NCBI GenBank assembly: GCA_002914805.1
Contig: JXTB01000138.1
Span: forward strand, 66,587-130,586
Source of the DNA: Parasponia andersonii
Lineage: Eukaryota; Streptophyta; Magnoliopsida; Rosales; Cannabaceae
Reading direction: 5' to 3'
DNA length: 64,000 bases
This document shows, piece after piece, positions 25,795 through 39,899 of the stretch (positions are counted from its first letter, which is position 1; the number at the start of each line of letters is the position of its first letter). Made by a program: the position numbers and the translations under genes. The notes beneath the pieces are model-generated. The model searched no databases. It saw only the letters and a list, made by a program, of their open reading frames with translations, and was not told where the DNA came from.

Positions 25795-25893
25795 TCATCC
25801 TCACCATTCCATAACTAATCTTTCTTTAATCATATATTTTGAAATTCATATTCACTCTCTCACACCTTCTCTGTTTCTCACCGATTCTCCACA

Positions 25894-27936
25894 ATGCCTC
25901 GCCGAAGCTCCGGAGGTTCGTTTTGGAATTTTGTCTTTGTTTTCCGCTTTCTCCAATGTCGTAGTTTATAATCTTTTCATAACAATTTTTTTCCTTTTTT
26001 TAAATTTGAACAATATCCTGATGATTACAATTGTTATGAAAAAGAATGGATTTTGAGTTATACGGTTTTATTGTGCTAAATTATTTTACTAGGGTTTCGT
26101 TGAAGTATTTTGAGACAAATTGGAGCTTTTCTTTGTTAATCAATCAATTCCTCTTTGGATTTGATTTAGATGAATACTGGGATTTGATTTGATTATATAT
26201 ATATATATATATATATGACGATGATAAATTAGGTACTGGCTGTTTTGGTTTCTGAAGAAGAGAAAAGTAAAAAGTTTCGGGAAATTGGGGCTTTTATTTG
26301 TTGATTTATCTGGGATTTAACTTATACTGTTTTGTGTTTTTTTTTTTTTAAGATTCATGTTGGGAAAAAGTTTTTTTTTTTTTTTTTCAAAAAAATAATA
26401 ATGGATGATATGGTTATGATAAATTTACTTTTGTGATTTTTTTCATTGGTTCAAATTGCACAATGAGATTTTGTAGCCTTCTTGTGGATTATACTAATAG
26501 TGGGAATTCCCTTTTTACATGAAGATCAGCTCCCCGTCGAGCCCCATTGCACAGTCCTCCCCAACCGGGTAAGTTTGTGGCTTATATGGTTACTCTTTAC
26601 CCTAGGAATACACACGTGTAGAGTGGATTTTTGCCAAGTTTGTTTTAAGTGCGTGTGCTGTTGTTGCGTTTGAAAATTATTAGCTGCAAAGGGTGTATTT
26701 TCCAGATTACAACTTGGCCACCTCATTAGTTTGCCAAAGCATTTTCGATTAGCTCAAATTGCAAAAAAGAAAAACCTCTGTTTCATGCCAGGGATTACTT
26801 TGTCAAAACTGTTATACGTACAAGGAGATTAGTTTTTCCCTATTTCACTAGGTTGTTTGGAGGTTTTTAATAATGAAATGTGGTTGTATTGTCAGTTGTG
26901 TCCTGCCAAAATCCATTACTGATAGAGTAGCTCAAGAGATTTAGAATTCCATATGGGGATAAAGAATGCCTCGTCTTTTTACTTAGGTCTGCATCTACAT
27001 TAGACTTGATTTTCATTTCCTTGTTTGATTTTTGATATTATTTATTGGCATTTGCAGTTTCTTGTTCTTTCGTTTCGTTGTCTGATTGTTAAATTGATTA
27101 TCGTTGTCTGCAGCTCCTCGTGCTCCTCCACCAGCTCCAGTGAAAGGTGGTAATGGATCTGTAATGGGTGGAATTGGTGGCACCATTGCAGACGGTGAAG
27201 TTCTACTCATTTTGATGATGGTTTTCACATGATATACAAGTGTATGTAAGCTGACTTCCATTTATTTGTTCTTTGGTTGATCCACAGGGATGGCTTGGGG
27301 TACAGGCATGGCAATGGCTCATAGAGCTATGGATTCTGTTTTGGGTCCTCGTGTTATCCAGTATGAGACTGCTGCTTCACCAGCTTCTGCTGCTGCCACT
27401 GCACCTGCACCTAATACAAACAGCTTTGACGGGTCCAATGGTTGCGGCGGTCAGTCAAACGCCTTGCAAGATGTACGTTTCTCTTTTCAATATATTGGAA
27501 TATTATTGAGTTCATATTTTCTTTTATTGATGTGCAGTTAATGCCGGTGTATGGCTCGATAGTTTTTTGTTATTTGTATATGTGGGACTTNATTTCTCTT
27601 TCTAGTGAGCCGTTGTTTTCTTCTTTGGTTTCCAATTCTCTTGCCTGTTTGTTATTCTTGGTTCTTAAGTTGATGGAGAAAGTTGTTGATTATGTTATTA
27701 ATGGTGGTTAGGTGTTCCTACTTGGATGAGCAATTATACATGATTTACAATATGACTGATTGTGTTTTTTTCCCTATAACTTTCTACTTTACTATCTATG
27801 TTTTGTCAATTGATAAAAAATGGTTTCTTTTATCCTGCAGTGCCTGAACAGCTTTGGAAGCGACATCAGCAAGTGCCAATTCTACATGGACATGCTGCGA
27901 GAATGCCGTAGAAGCTCAGAAACTTCGAATGCTTAA
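25894..27936 (+). CDS. Twin CX9C (CHCH-domain) mitochondrial protein, CHCHD2/CHCHD10/MIX17-like
   Basis: There are five exons: 25894-25915, 26530-26568, 27114-27194, 27288-27472 and 27841-27936. All introns are GT-AG and the phases agree, giving 140 residues from MPRRSSG to a TAA at 27934. The order is: a basic proline/alanine-rich N-terminus likely to act as the mitochondrial targeting region; a Gly-rich hydrophobic segment (GSVMGGIGGTIAD, MAWGTGMAMAHRAMDSVLG) typical of the family; an Ala/Pro linker; then the CHCH fold with CGGQSNALQDC and CQFYMDMLREC, both exactly C-x9-C. Family members are imported and oxidised by Mia40/Erv1 in the intermembrane space and are linked to respiratory-chain and cristae maintenance. 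Length and layout match Arabidopsis homologues. This is the only gene in the window that reads undamaged. An 'n' at 27592 lies in the last intron. A possible poly(A) signal AATAAA lies near 28182. Confidence 0.88.
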
Positions 27937-28899
27937 AATAGGTCGTGGCGAAATCAATGCCTAGTTTGATTCACTACTGATATGTGTTGAAGTGTCTGCG
28001 TGTTTAGTCCATGTTTTTAAATGTTCGAGTACTTTCGAGATGATGATGTCTTCTGATTTTTGTAGAGATTACAAGTTAAGCTTTTCCACTTGATTCTTTG
28101 ATAATCAATATAGACTCGGTTTAAGGTTGACGCATTAATTTTTTTATTACTACTTTTCCTTGCATTTTTTAGAGGAAGAAAAATAAATTTGAGAAATCAT
28201 AAATTTAAGCTTCAAATTGATAATAAATAATAAAAAAAAACTTTGATTTAGTTTAAATCTTCTAAATTTGAGAAACGTGTGCTTTAAGAGATTTGTTATG
28301 GTTTTTTTTTTTTTAAGTGGGGTTTAATTAATGAATACTAATAAAATAACTCACACATTACCAAAATTTAAATTTGTAACTTTCTAAATTCACCCATATC
28401 TCTAAAGTTTTGGACCAACTAAGATAGTTCCAGTTGGCAAGAGATTTGTTATGCTAAGCAAACTATTTTCGCTGCTAAATGGTGTGCTAAGAGATTTATT
28501 TCACCATTGCATACCCAATGTCCGAAATAGCTAGGTTAGATATATAATTTGTCAAATTTGGGTTTTGGGTCTAGATTCAGTCTATGCACGAGTCTCGTAC
28601 TTTGTTTTTCATGTTACTTCGAAACATAATTATATTTTATATCAAAGTTTGTTTCTCGACCTTATTAAATCAAAATTTGAGCTCGGAATTTCGTTTTGAG
28701 GTCTTGAGCCTTAAACAGGCTTTAAATCTAATAATTATAATAGTGTCTCTTTTTGGAATTAATTTAAAAAATATTATCTTTTTAATTCGAAAATTAATAT
28801 ACTTCCATATATTAATTCAATGCCTAATAGCCATCCCTATTTATGATTTTCTGTCCTCTACAACACCATAAATTATTTCGGGCAAAATAATTATCTAAG
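27937..28899. other. 3' flank of the CHCH gene, otherwise empty
   Basis: Contains the likely 3' untranslated region (to about 28200) and AT-rich sequence. A 95-codon plus-strand frame at 28584-28871 has no recognisable motif and is probably chance. Confidence 0.4.
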
Positions 28900-31694
28900 A
28901 AAAAAAATTATAAAAATGTCACAAAAGTATTTAAAAATAGCCCAATTGGACAACTTCTTACCAACAACGAGTTGACGGCCGAAATTTGTCGGAGATGAAC
29001 AGCGACGACGAGACAAGTATAGACATGTCGGCTTTGTGAGAAAACAACGTCGGATGGCGGCCCAATGACCGAAAAATTGATCGGTAGCCAGAAATTTCGA
29101 GGTGACTAATCTCCAGCGTCAGGCGGCGGTTCATGGCGGGAAGGGTCGACTTGGCTTCATCGGAGGGGCGCAGCGACTGCATGTTGGCAAGTGGGCCACG
29201 GAGAGCCGTCGGCATGGAAGAACAGAGCTTTGGCTCCTCTCTCTCTCTTTCTTAGGGACCTGGCTAAGAAGGTGAAGTTCTTCAGGGATTTAAGCACAAT
29301 TTTAGGAACTGTAGCACACATGTCAACTCTAGAACGTGTGTGTACTATTTTCCTTAATTGCATTTTGGCCTAATTTCAAAAGATTCTTTCAATTACGCCA
29401 TTAAATATTTATTTTTTGGTCCTTAATTTTAAGCTTATTTTAAACTTAAGCTCGAATGAACGTAGACTTAATTGTGTTCTCATTCATTTTAGATATTTTA
29501 ATTTAATTAATCTAAAAATTTGAATTTACCAAACTACCCATGGCACAAAATTACAAATATACGCTTAGTAAAATTTGGTTTTTACATGTCAAACTATGGG
29601 AAAAAGTATACATTCAGAAATTATATATTTAGTGTAAGTGGAGATTGTACTCGTTAACCACTAGAATATATGACCATTTTATTGTATTCAAGAGAAACCA
29701 CCTAAATCTTCACTACTTGTATTACGCCATCAATTAGAGCAAAAAGGAAGCAATGGATTATGATTTTGTGAGAGAAAGCTTAATATTTGACAAATTGTGA
29801 ATCTTATAGAAATTAGATAAACATAGCATAAGCAAAAAAGAAGAAGTGTGATCCCTCAAAGAGGTATTCTTAGCTACTTTTATTGAATTAGATATGATGT
29901 TATCTGAGAATTTAATAGATTTAATAAGTACTATGTATTTGGAGTTTTTTAAAATTAACTTTTTAAGTCAAGCTTAAGTATTTTTATGATTAAAAGAGAA
30001 AAATAAGACTGGATTACGCACCTTATCTTTGAACCTAAAAATAGAGTAATTTTAGCACCAACATGCTCTATATCTTTTAATAAACGACTACCTTACACTA
30101 GTTTAATTCAGTTGAAATTTTTGATATACTTTAGTAGACACATAGACTTTTCTAACAACACCTTATTTGTCTAGATCCCTTAAGATTTGATTGAGTTGTG
30201 ATTTTTCTCAACCAGGAAGTCAAAACTATCAAGTTACAATGACATAATTTTTAGTCTAGATTTTGGGATCAATTTCTTTCTCATTAAAATCCTAAATTGG
30301 GTCATATAATAACTTAATAAATAATCTTTTGAATCCACTTTCATTTGCTTTTTGAATCAGGACAATTCGAGTTTTCTAGAAAGAGTTATAAGTATTACAA
30401 GAAAGTATATCGCTAGAACTCTATTTCTAAATTACAAACTAATAATTTCGATCGATCGGAAATAAGTTCTGGTTAAACAAAAATAACAACATTAAATTTC
30501 GTGTTTGAGGTTGAGTCTAAGGACTCATTAATTGCTCTAGCTAGTTAATGTGAGCATTTAGAGTATGTTAAGCCGCTAAATAAGAACTTAAAAGAAGTTC
30601 GACCCTTAGATTATGACTATATGAAATTTCGAGTTAAATGAATGTTCCAATAACAAGAATTTATGTATTTTACTAGTGATAGTTAGAACATGTGTGGACA
30701 AATATTATTTACATGTATAAAGTTGGAAATACTACAAGCCATGCAAGTAAGTAATGTATTTCTACAACATAAGAAACTTATTATTTATTATGTGTTCTAT
30801 GGGAACATATTGTTTGTTAATAAAAAATTTGAATATATATGATTCTCTTTGTTTTTGTAAGCTAATTTATGAATTATTTGTGATCGATTTTAGAACGATA
30901 ATATGACATATAATGTACTTGAGAATTATGATATGAGTATTGATCACTTTGAAGTATGCATTTTTAGACAATATTGCTAGTCTACGGAGAGACCTCAGGA
31001 TGAGTGAATTGAGCTATTATAATTTCTCTGAGCTGAATAAGAGTAATGACAAGAATATGCTCGTGGTAGTATGACCACTGGAGCCCCTCAAGGTAATAAG
31101 ACTTTTGAACTATATAAGGATGTTGCTCATAGTAATAAGATCATTGGAGCCGCTCAGGGTAATAAGACCCTTTGAGCTATACGAATATGTTGCTCATAGT
31201 AATAAGACTACTCGAGCTTATGTTAGCTATAGTACTGAGGGATATAGTATAAATATGTGCACATGCATAACATGGAAAGTATAATGTGTGGAATGTAAAA
31301 ATAATGATGTATTGCTATTGTGAATATAAGAATATTACTTGTGTAAAATTAATAAATTTTAAGTACTTGCTTACTGAACTTGTAGCTCATTAGAATTTTC
31401 ATATGTTATAGGTAAAGGTATGTGAATTATACAGAGTTAAGTGGGAAGCAACTCCATGAGTGTACATATAAGATAGACCTTTTGGGCAATTAGAAGAAAA
31501 AAAAAAAAAAGAAACGAAGTTTTGTAAATTTACTGGCTAAACTATAGACATGATTTTGAAAGACAATACTTTATGGTATAAATATGTATAATTAAGTAGA
31601 AATTTTTAAAGTATCATATTTTTGTGATAAGATAAATAACATTTTTTATGCTAATATATGAGTTTTACTAGTAGCTAGTGTAAGGGATGTTACA
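28900..31694 (+). mobile_element. Probable LTR of a gypsy-type element (3' end clear, 5' end not)
   Basis: It ends GTGTAAGGGATGTTACA at 31694, the same kind of end as the family B solo LTRs. A GC-rich block at 28960-29280 contrasts with the surrounding sequence. Internal features such as CTTGCTTACTGAACTTGTAG near 31367 resemble those of long plant gypsy LTRs. I could not place the 5' boundary or a target duplication, so the left limit is nominal. The small frames within 28958-29373 are in the GC-rich block on both strands and look like chance. Confidence 0.4.
31073..31205 (+). repeat. 66-67 bp tandem repeat
   Basis: Units 31073-31138 and 31139-31205, with a partial third, each contain TGGAGCC-CTCA, GGTAATAAGAC and GTTGCTCATAGTAATAAGA. 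Confidence 0.75.
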
Positions 31695-32666
31695 TATCTT
31701 TTTTAATAATTATTTTGCCACGTTCAACAATACTTAAAATTATATGCATGAGAGTAGTTTTAAACAATTATGGACTTTGTATATACGAGGATACTTTGAA
31801 AATTATATTAGATTTAAATTTGAGAAATTTCATTAAATATACTCCAAAGATGTCCCAATTATAATCATATAACTCCTTCAAAAATTCTTCAAAAAATATG
31901 ACTTGGGGACCGAAAATGCCCTTAAAAGTATAGTCTATATAACGAAAGAAAAAACATTAAAAAAACTATCAAAACAAAAGGGAAAAAAAAACTCAAAAAC
32001 TCTCAGTCCCACTTTAAAATCTCTCAATCCTCCTTCCTCCACTCTCACTCTACTTCTGCCCTCTCTTTTCTCTCTGTAAGTTTCTCCCATAAAATTTCTT
32101 TAGCTCTTAAAATCTCTCAATTTTTTTCTCTAGTTCTCATATCTCTAGTACACAATTAAGAAATTTCTATATTTAAATATCGTAGGTATAATTTGAAATA
32201 ATTCATATTCAAGTTTCAAGATATTTTATAGTAGATTCTGCATTAGAAAATAAATTTCGATCAATTTCTACGAAGTTTTGAAGATTTGGACAGTTTTCTC
32301 TAACGAACATCTAGAATTTTGATAAATCGCGATAATAATTTGATGCCCATTTGATGAATTTCAATGAAAATTTGATAAAAACTCTTTAATAATTGTCTTA
32401 AAAAATTATTCAATAGTTATCAAAAAGAAATCTAAAATTTCAATCCTAATTTGATGAATTTCAAAAATTTACTAAATCCGAAGAGAACAACCCAAAAATT
32501 TCGATGAAATACAATGCCGACTTGATGATTTATTCCGAAAAAATAAAATAGAAACAATTGGAGACTTTTCAATAGTTACTTGATTAGTGTTCGACAGTCC
32601 ATCGAAATATGATGGTTTTTATGAATTTCAGACATAACCTAAATATATTTTTTATGAAGATTAGAG
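31695..32666. other. Non-coding stretch
   Basis: Contains a CT-rich segment at 32000-32080 followed by GTAAGTTT, which looks like a leader with a 5' splice site, but no coding exon follows. No gene is supported. Confidence 0.35.
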
Positions 32667-34303
32667 TAGGACTGGCAATTCGTGTCGATATATCTTCTTG
32701 AAGTACATATATAACAGGTAAATATTTAACTTGAACACGACCTATTTATTAAACATGTCAAAAATTATAACACAAACACAATCTGTTTATAAACGGATTG
32801 ATACGACACGACCCATGTAACTCGTTTAATAATCAGTTCTGTTTGACTCGGAACCTGTTTAACCCACTTGGATTTTTTTTTTAAAACACAATCAAATTGC
32901 TACTTGTTTGTCATCCAAATAATCAATGATCTAAGGGCAAGATAAACTTTTTAATATGTTTACCCAACTACTAAGATCCAAATACTTCTGATAACATTCA
33001 AAATCCAATAAAAATATCAGATACATAACAAAACTACTAGTCTATATAAAAAGTTAACATTGTCCAAGCACACAAAAGTATTCTATCTACAAATAAGAAA
33101 CATAATCCAAGTTCAATTGGGAAATAAGAGGTACAACACTATCATCAAAACAGCTCTGCTGACTTGAATTCCTCGTGACACCAAGTTCATTGCCATCGAT
33201 ATCCTCAATTATATTCATTCTGCACATAAAAAAAAAAAAAGATAAGTTTAAAAACTAAAAATAAAAATACGCATAAGTATTGAAAAAAAAAGAGAGAAGA
33301 AATACATAATGTTCACAACACTCTAGCTAAAAACTTAAAAAAGTAGTGCTTCTCTGTATTTCCAAGATATTGACTTGATAAAGGTCGTAAGATTTTGACT
33401 TTTGGCCTTGTATATCAATATAATGAGCAACAATCAAAGAGATTATATAAACATTATGTAATTTAGAAACTAGAAATTATAAATGACATGAGGAAACTAT
33501 TGTGTAAGAAAAACCATATATAGAAATATTAACCAATAAACATATTCGACTACTTAATTAATAACAATTGACAGAAAGCATAAAAAGTAAGTTTCTCTTT
33601 TAAAAATAATCAATAGAATCACATTTTGAATTAAAGTTGTTTCCCGTTATAAAAATAATGCTCCTAAAACAAAATGATTACTAATTTATTTTTGCTCAAA
33701 TGATAAAATAACCAAAACATGAGTCTTTCAGGTTATACTGTTGAGTTTTTTTTTTTCCCCTAAAGGGTGCCATTGAGTCCATTTTAGTTTCAAAGCAAGC
33801 AACATAAAAAAAAAAAAAAAAGACAACTGATACATAGTATAGAATTCTAAACCAAAGCGTTGAGTTGGAGACGGAGATGGAGAGTGTCGGCTGAGTTTAA
33901 GTGTTGAGTGATAGAAGGGGGCTTTTAGTTTTTTAAACTTCTCTGAAGTAAAAGATAATAGACTCGTTTTATTTAATTTTTTTCAATTTTTTATTTTGTT
34001 TGTTTTTTTTACTTTCCCTTCATTTGTGGCTATAAAGGCGAAATATCCCCTAGTAATTACAAAGAGTAAAAACCCTTTGAAAAAAAAAGAACCACAATGA
34101 AGGGAAGCGCAAAGCAAACAAGTTATCTTCTTCCTCCTTCAAACTCATAGTATTTAGGGTTCCAACCACAACTACTGTCGAAGTTTGACCAGGCCGACCA
34201 AATGCAGAAGGAGAAATCGTTCAGTTTGGCGCCTTGCTCTAATGTAGGGACTGCTCCAAACACATCTTCATCTTTCTGTATGATCTATATCTATATATAT
34301 ATA

Positions 34304-35316
34304 CATATATATTTTTTTTTTCGAAACTAGAAAAAATTAACCAAATTTTAATGATTCATAATCTATGTAAATATTTTGGAACTGATTGTATTGTTGAATT
34401 TTAAAATTTTGGCGTATAAATTTTTTTGATTAAGTATTATGATATCGTTGATTCAATTTTAAAATCACTGGTGCATTTGTTTTGATTTTAGAGAGAAAAC
34501 AATCTTTCTTAAAATCTTTACTAATCCTAGACAAGTTCCATTGATCTAGTCGAGGTTTTTTTGAGAGAATTAACAATGCTTTAAAAAAATTTTGCTTGAC
34601 TTAGTCAAGCTCTATTGTCAAGTTTTTTTTTTTTTTTTTGAGTTAACAATGAATTTGAAAATCTCTACTAGACCCAGTCGAGTAGTTAAAGAGCTTTCTA
34701 GATTTTTCGACTAGATCTAGTAGAGCTTGACTGGGTCTAGTCGAGATAGGTATTTCTATATGCTTTTTTTTTTCCTAATAATTTTACACCAATTGTCTTT
34801 TGTATCTTATAGGTTGTTAATCAAAGATCCTCAGAAGTGATACATATATATTTTTTAAAAACTAGAAAAAATTGATCGAACTTTTGTGATTCATAATCTA
34901 TGTAAATGTTTTAGAATTTATTGTGTTGTTGAATGTTAAAAGTTTGGGGTATGAAATTGTTCATTTGATGTATAATGTTAGTGATTCAATTTCAAAATCA
35001 CTAGTGCATTTGTTGGGTTTTTAGAGAGGAAATGACTTTTTTATAAAATTTCTAATGGATCTAGACGAGCTTTAATGATCCAGTTGAGGGTTTTTTTTTG
35101 AGTTAACTAAGAATCTGAAAATCTTTACTAGACCTAATCAAACTTTATTAGGTCCATTCAAGAAATCTAAAAAGCTCGTTAACTACTCGACTAGACTCAG
35201 TAGAGCTCGACTGGGTTCAGTCGAGATGGGTGTTTTATACACTTTTTTTTCCTTTTTTCCCCTAATAATTTTACATTAAGTGTCTTTTTTATCTTGTAAG
35301 TTATTAATCAAAGATC
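34304..35316 (+). repeat. Tandem duplication of about 0.5 kb inside the hAT-like element
   Basis: Unit 1 starts near 34304 and unit 2 near 34843. Both start CATATATATTTTTT, contain ACTAGAAAAAATT, GATTCATAATCTATGTAAAT and CTCGACTGGGT-type words, and end near TTAATCAAAGATCC. Divergence is substantial, so the duplication is old. Confidence 0.75.
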
Positions 35317-35739
35317 CTTGGAGCTGTCACCTTCTTCTATGCAAATTTTTTAAGTAGGGAATTGAAGAATGAGAAATTCTTTATTTGATAGATATGACAC
35401 TTGTCTCTATTTAATCACAAAGTTGTTAATATGAAACCAACCCATTATCATTGATGGAGTATGCACTAATATTTGTGCTCAAATGCTCAAAATATTCAAA
35501 AAAGTTAGAAATCCCCAGCAAAATCAACTATGTTCTGGAATAGGCATTTTAATAAGGAAGATCGCATCATTGTCAACAATATGAAGATCAAATTGGAAAA
35601 CATTGTCACCCAAACAAAAAATAGGAACATAAAATAGAGCTTAGTTTTGAAAGATAATTGAATTCAACTAGATCTAGTTGACCTCGATTGATCCTTTTTA
35701 GACTAGATCCTTTTTGAAATAAGTATTGATCATTCCAAA

Positions 35740-36210
35740 ATAAGTGTAGTGTCTCATTAAAAAAGTCGTATCATATGACAAGTATCTTATTAAATCTAAT
35801 TACACCTTATAATATCTTTATTTATAGTGTCACATTATAGTAATTATTCCTAAGTGTAGTGTCTCATTGAAAAAGAGTGTCATATTATAAGTGTCTCAAT
35901 GAGTACAATACCACATTATAATAAACTTATTTGTAGTGTCATATAACAGAATAAATAATTATTCATAGTGTAGTATTACATTATTGTAATCATTCCTAAG
36001 AAATAGGTAATATTACAATAATTAAATAATAAATTATTCTTAACCAAGTGTAGTGTCATATTATAAGTGTCACATTATAATAATCACTCCTAATAAATGT
36101 GTAAAATTATAATACTTATTTCTAAATGAGTATAATATTATACTAATTATATAATACATTTTATTAACTCCATGTAGTATATCATATTATAAGTATCATA
36201 ATAAGGAATA
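35740..36210 (+). repeat. Degenerate short-unit repeat array
   Basis: Repeated words GTGTAGTGTCTCATT, GTGTCACATTATA and AATAATCACTCCTAA recur irregularly, about ten times in total. There is no fixed period. Confidence 0.5.
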
Positions 36211-36931
36211 AGTAATTTTTTCAATAAAAGGAATTAATTATCATATTAATTAAAAAAAATTAAAAAATTTTTAAAAAAAATTAAAAAATTTTCTCAAATA
36301 GATCTAATTGAGCTCAAGTGGATGCAACCAAGAAGAGTTCAAATGGCTAATCACCACAACTAGGGTTCAATCAAGTTCTATTAGATCCAGTTGAGTTAAT
36401 AATTTAAGTAAACAAAAGCTCAATGAGTTATAGTAGGTTTAATTTTAAATATAAAAATAGAGGATAATTGGACTTAGTTAAGAGTCTCCCACTCTTAGCT
36501 ATTATTGTTGAAATGTTTACTCCTTAACATAAAGGATTAGAAATTGAAAAACTAACTAAACTAATCTTATTTATCCAAAAACTTCTCCAAGTTTATACTA
36601 AATTCATCACTAGTCATGAAGATCTATTCATTAGGCACTATTTGTATGTATCTTAATCCTTCTTCCACTTACATATCAAATATATATTACCGTATGAGGT
36701 ATTCATGTATCAAAGATAAATTATTAATATTGGCGATAATAGAATTTAATTTCTACGTCTTTAAATTATTTTTTAAAACCGAAGTATGGAAAAAAAAGGG
36801 CATGTAAAATTTTCATTTTATCCTAACTGGTCCACTTGAGTACTCTGTAACTAGTTCTATTGGTATTGAGCTTAACCAGACCTAATAGGACTAGTTACTG
36901 AGTACTTAACTGGATCCAGTCGAGCTCAACT

Positions 36932-39143
36932 TATAAAAACCCGGATTTTTGAGAGGGTAGAATTGGAATTTTCCCAATTTTTGAGTATTATATTGGGTGA
37001 ATTACTTTACAAAATTTTATCGAAGAAGGACTAAATTATAATTAATTTTGAGGATTAAATTGATGGAGTTTGGGAACCGGGGATTATAGTGTAAATTTTT
37101 AAACATTTGCACAATCCCATATGACCAGTCATGTGTGTTCATCTTCCTACTCACCTTCTCTCTCTCTCTCTATCTCTCTCTCGCTCTCTCTCTGCTCATT
37201 CTCGGCCGAGGGACCGAAAAGGGCCGTGTCACCACTCTGTCCAGTGTTTGCCCTCTAGCTCGTCGGCATCGACTTGTCGTGCCTCCAGGGACCTCCACCG
37301 GTTGTCACCAGCTATTGCCGATGCCTGCTTGTAGGAAAATGCCATTTTCAGCCGTTTGAAGTTTTTTTATCACCGGCGTCATTTTGGGTCATTTCAGCTC
37401 GCATTCTTAGGCTCGTTAGATTCATCTCGTCAAGAGAAAGCTCAATATATATATATATATCTTAACCCCATATTGCCCGAATCGAAAGTTGCCATTTTTC
37501 AATATTTTGAGTTTAAGTTTAAGTTTGACTTTTTAATATGGCTATTGGATCGTGTTTTTGTTGTCATTTTTAGATTGTACTCAGAAAATGAGAAAGTTTG
37601 ATATATATATATATATATTGGCTACGTTTGGTGATCGGCACAGAAATCGAAATCAGACAGTTAAGATTTGCCTTGATTTGCATGCCACCAGTCTGGTGTG
37701 GGTCTGGATCTGAATTGGATGAGTTATATGTCTAACCTAGCTATTTTGGGTGCTACGAATTCAGTGAAGAGGTCCGTTCGTGGATTTGAAGCTTCGTTCA
37801 GAAGTTAGTTTTTTGCAAGAGGAGCTTGGAATTGGTTCCCGATCCTTCGGACGATCGTCAATGATACATTGAGGATTCAATAGTTTGGTATCACTATTCT
37901 TGTGAGGTATGAATTCGGTTACCTTCATTTTATACTACTTTTGAATAGAACTTAATTTCTGCAATATATGAGAGCAAATGTGGTTTTTTTGAATTTCTAG
38001 AACATATGTGATGGACTGTAATAGTATGATATAAATATGTACTATATTACTCTGAGGATTTTCTGAGTATAGGTTATTTTGAGTATATCAAAATATGGCT
38101 GTTATACTGCCCATTTTTCTATAAAAACTTAATATACTTATTTTATTGAAAATTCATAGCATAATTATTTTCACACACCAATTCTGTATTGCACGTGTCA
38201 TAGGAGCATACATGAGTACTGTGTTAGCATCGTGGGTTTATAGTGTGGCGATGCATACCCCACCTTCAGTGTAGAATCCGTAAATCTACGTAGGATTTTG
38301 TTACTTATAATTACCTCCTAATTTGGTAGACGTAGGCAATTCGATTGCCCCTCCAGGTTTGGTAGGCGACACATGGGTGTCCCTTCCAAGTATGGGCTTA
38401 GGTGTCAAGCAGGCTGTTAGGTACACTTAGTACCATCATCCTGGGTTTCCACAGATGAGAGGATGTGAGCTCATGGATATGGGTTGATTTGTGTCATATG
38501 CATATGGATTGATGATTTTGATCATACTACTTTATATACATATATACATATATATATATATATACGTGGATTTCCGGTTTGAAGTATATATATATACATG
38601 TACTAGATTTAAACTAACTATGCAGGAACTTTCTATCACTAAAATATTTTCGATCGAGGTAACTATTTTTCCTACTAGGCATCTTTATGCTCACTCCTTT
38701 TTTTAGGTGGTGTCCAATGCGATTTTGGAGATCAAGAAGAGTAAGAGATCATCGAGATTATAGTTCGTTATCTTGGTAATGCTTGAAGCATGTTATTGTA
38801 GTGTTTGGATTATTTGAGTTTTGTTTTAGTATTGAACCAAGATTACTACATTCTATTTTTGTCTATAAACTCATGTATGCCATTCTGTGATCTGTTCTGA
38901 CATGGATGATGATGATGCTTGAATATATATTTAATTTACATTCTTTTCAGTATTTATTCGATCTATGTTTAATGGTGTATACGAACTGTGGGAGAGTTCA
39001 CGGGATGGAATTCTAAATATTTTATCTAAAATAGACTGTGTTATAAAACTAAAACTTTTTAGATGTTTTTCAAATAAATCAAGGAATTTTTCATCCTTGC
39101 AAAATTCTTCTTCTGCTACTAGCCTGAGTTTTAGGTTGTGACA
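36932..39143 (+). mobile_element. Solo LTR, family C copy 1 (2212 bp)
   Basis: The flanks are CAACT at 36927-36931 and 39144-39148, an exact 5-bp duplication. It starts TATAAAAACCCGG (TG mutated to TA) and ends GGTTGTGACA. Joining the flanks restores a continuous GAGCTCAACTAGAGCC. A second copy lies inverted from 61437. A CT-rich then GC-rich leader at 37145-37340 produces several overlapping short frames that are not genes. AT microsatellites occur at 37446, 37599 and 38530. Confidence 0.75.
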
Positions 39144-39899
39144 CAACTAGAGCCAGTCGAGACCTGTACTGTTATCTTCTTTCTCCTCAGCGTTCTCGCA
39201 ATTTTGAGCTCAAAAAATTGCAAAATAGACTTCTTGGTGTGGAAAAAATCAAACTTTTTTAGAGAAGATTTGAAAATTAATTGGGTTTTTTGTTTAGAAA
39301 GGAAAGAGAGAGATTATAAGGAGATTAGAAAGATATTGAAGGAGGATATTAGAACGATATTGAAGGAGGATTTATATTCTTCTTCCCTTATTTTTTTTCT
39401 TTTTATTTTTTTTTTATTTTAAAATTATATTTAATTCTGTTGCAGGAGAACACATAACGAGCATTATAGGAATATCAAAATATCTTTAAAAGAGGAGTCT
39501 AGTGGACTTAAATAAAAAATATAGAAGTCTATGAACCTAAAAATATTTAATAATAAGTCTAAAAAACTAAATTTCCCGTGATTAGAAGTGAGAGGAGGCG
39601 AGGGTTAGGGTTAGCTTTCAATTATTTAGACGTTTGGACCCAAACAAATGGGCTAAAATACTAGCCAATATACATTACGTAGCCTAATATGTAAAATAAA
39701 AAATAAATTATAATTCATAAACAGGTTAGCGAGTCATTTTTGGGTTGGAAGATTCAACTCGAACCTGATCTGTTTATTAAACAAGTTTATGGGTTCAATT
39801 CGAAAATGATACAAACCCGTTTATGCCAAACTCAAACCCGCTAATTTTTGTACGGGTTTCGAGTCGCATTGTCGTATCATCCATAAATTGTCAACCCTA

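Larger units (their letters stand above)
32667..39899. mobile_element. hAT-like DNA transposon, 7.2 kb including a nested LTR
   Basis: The left end TAGGACTGGCAATT and the right end in reverse, TAGGGTTGACAATT, match at 11 of 14 positions. About 200 bp of subterminal sequence on each side is related in inverted orientation (repeated words such as CTGTTTATTAAAC, ACACGACCC and GGGTTTGAG). The flanks GATTAGAG (32659-32666) and GGTTAGAG (39900-39907) agree at 7 of 8, an 8-bp duplication as in hAT elements. Removing the 2.2-kb solo LTR at 36932-39143 leaves about 5 kb. A minus-strand exon-like stretch at 33110-33230 (AG acceptor, then MNIIEDIDGNELGVTRNSSQ) is the only coding-like sequence. No transposase domain was recognised. 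Confidence 0.6.

Noticed and set aside
28958-29373. Small frames on both strands in a GC-rich block
   Set aside because: Overlapping frames in high-GC sequence inside a probable LTR; no domain, no splice support.
37131-37601. Four overlapping short plus-strand frames
   Set aside because: They fall in the CT-rich and GC-rich leader of a solo LTR and have no family resemblance.
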